Below are positions 58,611 through 64,000 of a stretch of DNA of 64,000 nt, in pieces. Every line of letters starts with the position of its first letter. Within the stretch, counting starts at the first letter, position 1. The position numbers were made by a program, and so were the translations under genes. The stretch covers positions 38,206 to 102,205 of the forward strand of contig JAJEGM010000012.1 in the NCBI GenBank assembly GCA_022819825.1, read 5' to 3'. The notes below the pieces were generated by a model. It worked only from the letters and a program-made list of their open reading frames with translations, did not search any database and was not told the origin of the DNA. Origin of the DNA: Acidimicrobiia bacterium (lineage in GTDB: Bacteria > Actinomycetota > Acidimicrobiia > Acidimicrobiales > Bin134).

Positions 58611-59627
58611 TCAGGAGACTTCCCAGGTGGGCCGGGAATGGAGCAGGGCCTCGAGGTCGCCAGGGCCGGACTGCTCTTGGGCCATGGCGAGCTGTTTGCT
58701 GGCTTCGGTTGCGTACTCCGAGCGTTCCACCGCCCGATACACCCCGATGGGGGTCGGCTCGAACGGGCCCGCCGAGAGCCGGGACAGGGCAAAGGCCAGA
58801 CTGGGATCCTGGCGGGTCTCATCGTGGACCAGCAGGGCCGATTCGCCGACGTCGGCCACATCGACCACCTCAGCACTCCCCTGCGGGTTGATCACCACGC
58901 CCTTCTCGTTGTTCTCCCCGAAGCGGATGGGCTTTCCGTGCTCGAGGGGGATGAGCATGGAGGCCCGCTTGTCCTTCTTGGTGATGGCTCCGAATGCCCC
59001 GTCGTTGAACACGTTGCAGTTCTGGAACACCTCCACAAAGGCGGCCCCGGGGAAATCGTGGGCTCGCCGGAACATGTCCATCATGTGCTGGCGGTCCATG
59101 TCGTGGGTGCGGGCCACGAAGCTGGCCTCCGCCCCCAGCGCCACCGAGATGGGATTGAACGGCTCGTCGATGCTGCCGGCCGGGGTGGACTTTGTGACCT
59201 TGCCGATCTCGCTGGTGGGCGAGTACTGGCCCTTGGTTAGCCCGTAGATCTGGTTGTTGAACAGCAGAATGTTGAGATTCACGTTGCGGCGAAGGGAGTG
59301 AAGCAGGTGATTGCCACCTATGGACAGCATGTCGCCGTCGCCGCCAACCACCCACACATGCAGCTCGGGGCGGGCCATGGCCAGACCGGTGGCCAGCGCA
59401 GGGGCCCGTCCGTGGATGCCGTGCATCCCATAGGTATTCATGTAGTACGGGAATCGGGCCGCGCAGCCAATCCCCGAAATGAACACGGTGTCCTCACGCC
59501 GAACGTCAAGATCGGGCATGAGCATCTGCACTGCGGTCAAAATCGAGTAGTCCCCGCAGCCGGGGCACCAGCGAACCTCTTGGTCGCTGGTCCAATCAGC
59601 CTTGGTGGTTGTGGGCACGTCAGTCAT
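58611..59627 (-). CDS. korB: 2-oxoacid:ferredoxin oxidoreductase, beta subunit
   Basis: Thiamine-diphosphate subunit that oxidatively decarboxylates 2-oxoglutarate with ferredoxin. 338 residues. EVRWCPGCGDYSIL, FISGIGCAARFPYY, MHGIHGRAPALATG and GGDGDMLSIGGNHLLH with NNQIYGLTKGQYSPTSE are the TDP and Mg motifs. The ATG at 59627 overlaps the korA end by eight bases and follows GGAG. The alpha-beta two-subunit form without fused ferredoxin domains is the KorAB type of M. tuberculosis. Confidence 0.95.
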   Translation of the reverse strand: MTDVPTTTKADWTSDQEVRWCPGCGDYSILTAVQMLMPDLDVRREDTVFISGIGCAARFPYYMNTYGMHGIHGRAPALATGLAMARPELHVWVVGGDGDMLSIGGNHLLHSLRRNVNLNILLFNNQIYGLTKGQYSPTSEIGKVTKSTPAGSIDEPFNPISVALGAEASFVARTHDMDRQHMMDMFRRAHDFPGAAFVEVFQNCNVFNDGAFGAITKKDKRASMLIPLEHGKPIRFGENNEKGVVINPQGSAEVVDVADVGESALLVHDETRQDPSLAFALSRLSAGPFEPTPIGVYRAVERSEYATEASKQLAMAQEQSGPGDLEALLHSRPTWEVS

Positions 59628-61497
59628 CAAGGACTCCGTTGATGTGTGAGTGAAGCTCAGCGGCGGTGAAGGGAACCCCCTCCACCTTGGCGACCGATTG
59701 GGCGTCGACCAGGAACTCGGACCGGATGATGCGGCAGAACTGGCCCAGGTTCATCTCCGGCACCAGCACCTTGGGGTAGCGGCGGACAATGTCACCCAGG
59801 TCTTTGGGCAACGGGTTCAAGTGGGTCACGTGGGCATGGGCCACCTTGCGGCCCTCCTCCCGAGCCCGCATGACAGCGCTGGTGATGGCGCCCCATGTAG
59901 AGCCCCAGCCCAGAACCAGCAGATCGGCGTCGTCGATGTCGCCCTCGAGCATGGTGGGCGGGATGTCGTTGGCAATGTGGGCCACCCGCTCCTCGCGCAG
60001 CTTCACCATATAGCCGTGATTGTCGGGCTCGTAGTTGATGTTGCCGCTGCCGTCTTCTTTCTCAATGCCGCCGATGCGGTGGGTGAGGCCCGGCGTGCCG
60101 GGAACCGCCCAGGGGCGGGCCTTGGTCTCCGGATCGCGCAGGTAGGGCCAGAACACCTCGGTGCCGTCTTCTTCGGTGTGGTTGGGCCCGGTGGCGAACT
60201 CCACCGTCAAGTCGGGCAGCGTCGACACATCGGGCAGAAGCCAGGGCTCGCTGCCGTTGGCCAGATAGCCGTCGGACAGCAGGATCACCGGGGTGCGGTA
60301 CTTGAGGGCTATGCGAGCTGCCTCGATGGCAGCGAAGAAGCACTGCGACGGGGAGTAGGCAGCCACGATGGGCACCGGCGACTCGCCGTGGCGCCCGTAC
60401 ATGGCCTGCATGAGGTCGGCGCTCTCGGTCTTGGTGGGCAGCCCGGTAGAGGGCCCGCCACGCTGGATGTTGATCACCAGAAGGGGAAGCTCAAGGCTAA
60501 CGGCCAGGCCGATGGTCTCGCCTTTGAGGGCGATGCCCGGCCCGCTGGTAGTGGTAATTCCCAGATGGCCGCCGAAGGAGGCTCCCAACGCGGCGCACAC
60601 CGCGGCGATCTCATCCTCGGCCTGGAGGGTTCGCACGCCGAAGTTCTTGCGCTGGCTCAACTCGTGGAGGATGTCGCTGGCCGGGGTGATGGGATACGAA
60701 CCCAAGAACAGGGGGACTTTGGCCTGCTGGCTGGCGGCCACCAGTCCCCAGGACAGCGCAGTATTGCCGTTCACGTTGGTGTAGGTCCCCGGTTCCAGCA
60801 CCGCGGGCTTCACCTCATAGGTGAAGTCGAACAGCTCAGCCGTCTCACCGAAAGCCATACCCGCCTTGAAGGCGGCCGTGTTGGCATCGGCAATGAGCTG
60901 CTGGCGCTTGAACTTGGCGGAGATCCAATCCAGCGTGGGCTGGGCCGGGCGGTTGTAGAGCCAGGAGAGGAGGCCCAAAGCGAAGAAGTTCTTGGATCGC
61001 TCAGCGTCGCGGGGCTTCACCCCCAGGTCTTTGCAGACCTCCTTGGTGATGGTGGTCATCGGCACCTTGAACAGGGTGTAGTTGTCCAGGCTGCCGTCAT
61101 CTAGCGGGTCGCTGTCGTAGCCGGCTTTGGTCAGGTTGCGCTCTATGAACGCGTCCTGGTTGACGATGATGGTCCCGCCGAACTCCAAGTGGACCAGCTC
61201 CTTGCGCAGAGCGGCCGGGTTCATGGCTACCAGCACGTTTGGAGCGTCGCCCGGAGTGGTGATGTCGTGATCTGACACCTGCACTTGGAAGGCCGACACC
61301 CCGGCCAAAGTTCCCTGCGGGGCCCGAATCTCGGCGGGGAACTCCGGCAGCGTGGCCAGGTCATTGCCGAACAGCGCGCTGGCACTGGTGAAACGGTCAC
61401 CGGTGAGCTGCATTCCATCGCCAGAATCGCCCGCGAATCGAACCACCAGACGGTTCAGCTCCTGCGTCCCGACGGTACGCGGCACGGTGTCAGTCAC
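59620..61497 (-). CDS. korA: 2-oxoacid:ferredoxin oxidoreductase, alpha subunit (gamma-alpha fusion)
   Basis: 625 residues. The N-terminal gamma domain (about residues 15-190) has VRFAGDSGDGMQLTGDRF and TLPEFPAEIRAPQGTLAGVS; the alpha domain has GSYPITPASDILHELS and AVCAALGASFGGHLGITTTSGPG, read in parts. GTG at 61497 was chosen because AGGAGG sits 5 bases upstream; the frame is open to 61527. With KorB it forms the oxygen-tolerant actinobacterial KOR that supplies reduced ferredoxin and succinyl-CoA in parallel with Kgd. Confidence 0.95.
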   Translation of the reverse strand: MTDTVPRTVGTQELNRLVVRFAGDSGDGMQLTGDRFTSASALFGNDLATLPEFPAEIRAPQGTLAGVSAFQVQVSDHDITTPGDAPNVLVAMNPAALRKELVHLEFGGTIIVNQDAFIERNLTKAGYDSDPLDDGSLDNYTLFKVPMTTITKEVCKDLGVKPRDAERSKNFFALGLLSWLYNRPAQPTLDWISAKFKRQQLIADANTAAFKAGMAFGETAELFDFTYEVKPAVLEPGTYTNVNGNTALSWGLVAASQQAKVPLFLGSYPITPASDILHELSQRKNFGVRTLQAEDEIAAVCAALGASFGGHLGITTTSGPGIALKGETIGLAVSLELPLLVINIQRGGPSTGLPTKTESADLMQAMYGRHGESPVPIVAAYSPSQCFFAAIEAARIALKYRTPVILLSDGYLANGSEPWLLPDVSTLPDLTVEFATGPNHTEEDGTEVFWPYLRDPETKARPWAVPGTPGLTHRIGGIEKEDGSGNINYEPDNHGYMVKLREERVAHIANDIPPTMLEGDIDDADLLVLGWGSTWGAITSAVMRAREEGRKVAHAHVTHLNPLPKDLGDIVRRYPKVLVPEMNLGQFCRIIRSEFLVDAQSVAKVEGVPFTAAELHSHINGVLDD

Positions 61498-61611
61498 GGA
61501 ATCCTCCTTGATCCCAGATGGCCCCACGCTTAAGCGACGCCGAACTCCGAGGTTACCCAGTGGTGAGCCTCAAGTGGCACATCCTCGCCCGAAAGCGGCC
61601 CGGTCGTCTGC

Positions 61612-62661
<1,050 letters not shown>

Positions 62662-62747
62662 GGTCGCCTACTCCTTCGAACCATGTGCGGATGATTCTCA
62701 CCTTACCGGCGTGCTGAATCCACAAGGGGTATTCCCAGGGTTTTTCG

Positions 62748-63848
62748 CTACCGGAGAGCATCCAATCGCTCAACAACATCCACGTAGAGCTCGTCTTGTT
62801 CAATCAACCAGCCGAATAGCTCCCGGGCCCGGGGGATTTCCCCGGCTCGCTCGCATAGATCAGCAAGGGCATAGGCCTGGCGCAAGTGGTGTTCTTTGGC
62901 CCGTCGGGGCAGTTGAAAGTTCTTGGACAGCACCCCGACTGCCTGGTTGAGCTTCCCCTGGTCGCCGAGCGCGCCGGCGGCCACAATCCGGCCCTCCGCG
63001 AGCACCGCCGAGCTTGCATCGGAGGCTTGCAGCTCGGCCCAAATAAGATCGACATCGGTCCACCGACGCTGAGCCCGGTAGCAGTCGGCCAACACCGGAT
63101 GGAGATCCGTTCGCGCGGTGAGCTCTCGGAGAGCTTCCAGCTCTCGGGCGGCCAGCTCCCACCGTCCCAGCCGGTAAAGGGTCAAGCCAGACAGCTCCCT
63201 CACCTCGGGCACCTTGGGAGCCTCCTTGGCCATGCCGTCCAATGACCGCCACGCCCTGCGGTAGTCCTCCTGCTCATAGGCCCCCTCGGCCCGCTCCAAC
63301 CGCTGTCGGAGCGTGGCCGCCATTCGTTGGCCCACTGCCTCCTCCAACTTCTGGACTTGGGACGACGAGCCGCTCTCCGACAACGGAGTGCGCCGGCGGC
63401 CCCGCGATCGCCTTTCCGGCTTCTTGACCGGGGCGTCGCCGAGATTGCCCCGCTCAACCGCCTCTTTGGCTTCTGTCCGAAGCTGCTGGGTGCGTGCTTG
63501 GCGAGCGACGCGGCGCTCGGCGCGCAGGCGGGCTTCCTCGGCCTCCTCGGGGGTCAGTTCTTCTTCTGGCGGGGTTTTGTCTTCCACGGGCAAAGGTTCT
63601 TCGTGGATCTTGGCTGCCCCCTTGCGGGCCACTGCCCCCATCCCCCGCGGCCCCTTGGGTGGAAGTGGCTCGGTTCTTCCTTTGCTCTGGGGCCCTTTGC
63701 GATTGGGTCCGCCTCTTCTCTGAGGCCCCTTGTTCGCTGCGTTCCGGCCTCTCGACTGGCCAGCCCTTCCCTTGCTCTGACCGGTCCGTTGTTGAGGGGG
63801 CCTCCTGCGATTGGGAGGCTTTCGGGCAGAACCTCCTCCGGAAGACAC
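62748..63848 (-). CDS. TPR-like protein with long basic N-terminal tail
   Basis: 366 residues. The first about 95 residues are rich in Arg, Lys, Gly, Pro and Gln and look disordered and nucleic-acid-binding; a Glu-rich segment and a helical linker follow. From about residue 170 helix pairs such as YEQEDYRRAWRSLDGMAKEA and ALADLCERAGEIPRARELFG have TPR character. The position relative to the HAD-tlyA cluster matches Rv1691 of M. tuberculosis (from memory). GTG start with a TAAACT box 6 bases upstream. Function unknown. Confidence 0.85.
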   Translation of the reverse strand: MSSGGGSARKPPNRRRPPQQRTGQSKGRAGQSRGRNAANKGPQRRGGPNRKGPQSKGRTEPLPPKGPRGMGAVARKGAAKIHEEPLPVEDKTPPEEELTPEEAEEARLRAERRVARQARTQQLRTEAKEAVERGNLGDAPVKKPERRSRGRRRTPLSESGSSSQVQKLEEAVGQRMAATLRQRLERAEGAYEQEDYRRAWRSLDGMAKEAPKVPEVRELSGLTLYRLGRWELAARELEALRELTARTDLHPVLADCYRAQRRWTDVDLIWAELQASDASSAVLAEGRIVAAGALGDQGKLNQAVGVLSKNFQLPRRAKEHHLRQAYALADLCERAGEIPRARELFGWLIEQDELYVDVVERLDALR

Positions 63849-63854
63849 CGCATG

Positions 63855-63860
63855 AGTTTA
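63855..63860 (-). promoter_or_regulatory. Putative leaderless -10 box of the TPR gene
   Basis: TAAACT on the minus strand ends 6 bases before the GTG at 63848, with no ribosome binding site in between. Confidence 0.5.
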
Positions 63861-63917
63861 CCGGCTCTTCGCGTCGAAGCTGGGACCAGGGTGATTTGGG
63901 GGTCCACCACTGAGGGT

Positions 63918-63972
63918 GGGGGCCTCGCCGATTCTTGTGACTGACACATAGTCCAAGAGACGGGAGGCCCCC
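63918..63972. other. Inverted repeat near the right edge
   Basis: GGGGGCCTC (63918-63926) and GAGGCCCCC (63964-63972) form a perfect 9-bp stem around a 37-base loop, which contains a smaller GACT/AGTC pair. The stretch 63861-64000 has no supported gene. It could be a terminator-like structure or the end of a repeated or mobile element cut by the window. Confidence 0.4.
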
Positions 63973-64000
63973 GGTGGTTGAAGGTAGTGCAGCGGCGTGG

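Overview
The window is GC-rich DNA from an actinobacterium, most likely of the class Acidimicrobiia (inference). Evidence: a fused alpha-ketoglutarate decarboxylase (Kgd), a SepIVA homologue next to coaD, an alpha-methylacyl-CoA racemase, a TlyA-NadK-RecN cluster and leaderless-type promoters. Gene order matches Mycobacterium tuberculosis in two blocks, from memory smc-fpg-rnc-DUF177-sepIVA and the TPR-HAD-tlyA-nadK-recN-pyrG-nudix-xerD block, with local losses and insertions. ATP-type rather than GTP-type PEP carboxykinase is unusual for the phylum. Genes are packed tightly and no gap exceeds 300 bases. No rRNA, tRNA, CRISPR array or insertion sequence is recognised.

Layout. From 24345 down to 1, nearly everything is on the minus strand: FakA-like kinase, recG, an acetyltransferase, rsmD, coaD, sepIVA, DUF177, rpmF, plsX, acpP, rnc, a degenerate mutM, smc, a membrane HtrA protease, ftsY, ffh, rpsP, a KH protein, rimM, trmD, rplS, yraN, a lipoprotein cytochrome c, comM, dprA and a partial xerC. 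This is the lipid-synthesis, chromosome-condensation, SRP and ribosome-maturation core. Divergent from it are a cold-shock-like protein and pckA (24.4-26.3 kb).

The stretch 26.4-33.8 kb is accessory: a DUF222/HNH protein, a broken SIR2-type defence gene, a HicB/HicA toxin-antitoxin pair with a frameshifted toxin, and an orphan DUF1156 DNA methyltransferase. It looks like a decaying defence island. Next come galE, an unknown beta-propeller-like protein, a RAM-only regulator, a membrane protein, a PIG-L deacetylase, the racemase, a small metallopeptidase, a short UvrD-type helicase, an antiporter with a stress domain, exonuclease III, kgd, a SulP transporter and an amidohydrolase.

From 63.8 down to 50.8 kb (minus strand) lie a TPR protein, class I aldolase (fbaB), 2-oxoacid:ferredoxin oxidoreductase (korAB), a HAD phosphatase, tlyA, nadK, recN, pyrG, a Nudix hydrolase, xerD and an HD protein. 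Kgd and KorAB give two routes for 2-oxoglutarate decarboxylation; aldolase and PEP carboxykinase give gluconeogenic capacity.

The most striking signals are not classical features. (i) A TANNNT hexamer lies 6-7 bases before the start codon of at least eleven genes, most of them at likely transcription-unit starts, which suggests leaderless transcription. (ii) Imperfect tandem duplications sit exactly on gene junctions (coaD/sepIVA, smc/htrA, recN 3' end, rpmF/plsX). (iii) Start/stop overlaps occur as ATGA, GTGA and TTGA, and apparently also as CTGA, implying CTG start codons for rnc and perhaps a HAD phosphatase. (iv) The MutM homologue lacks its catalytic residues. (v) The defence genes are in decay.
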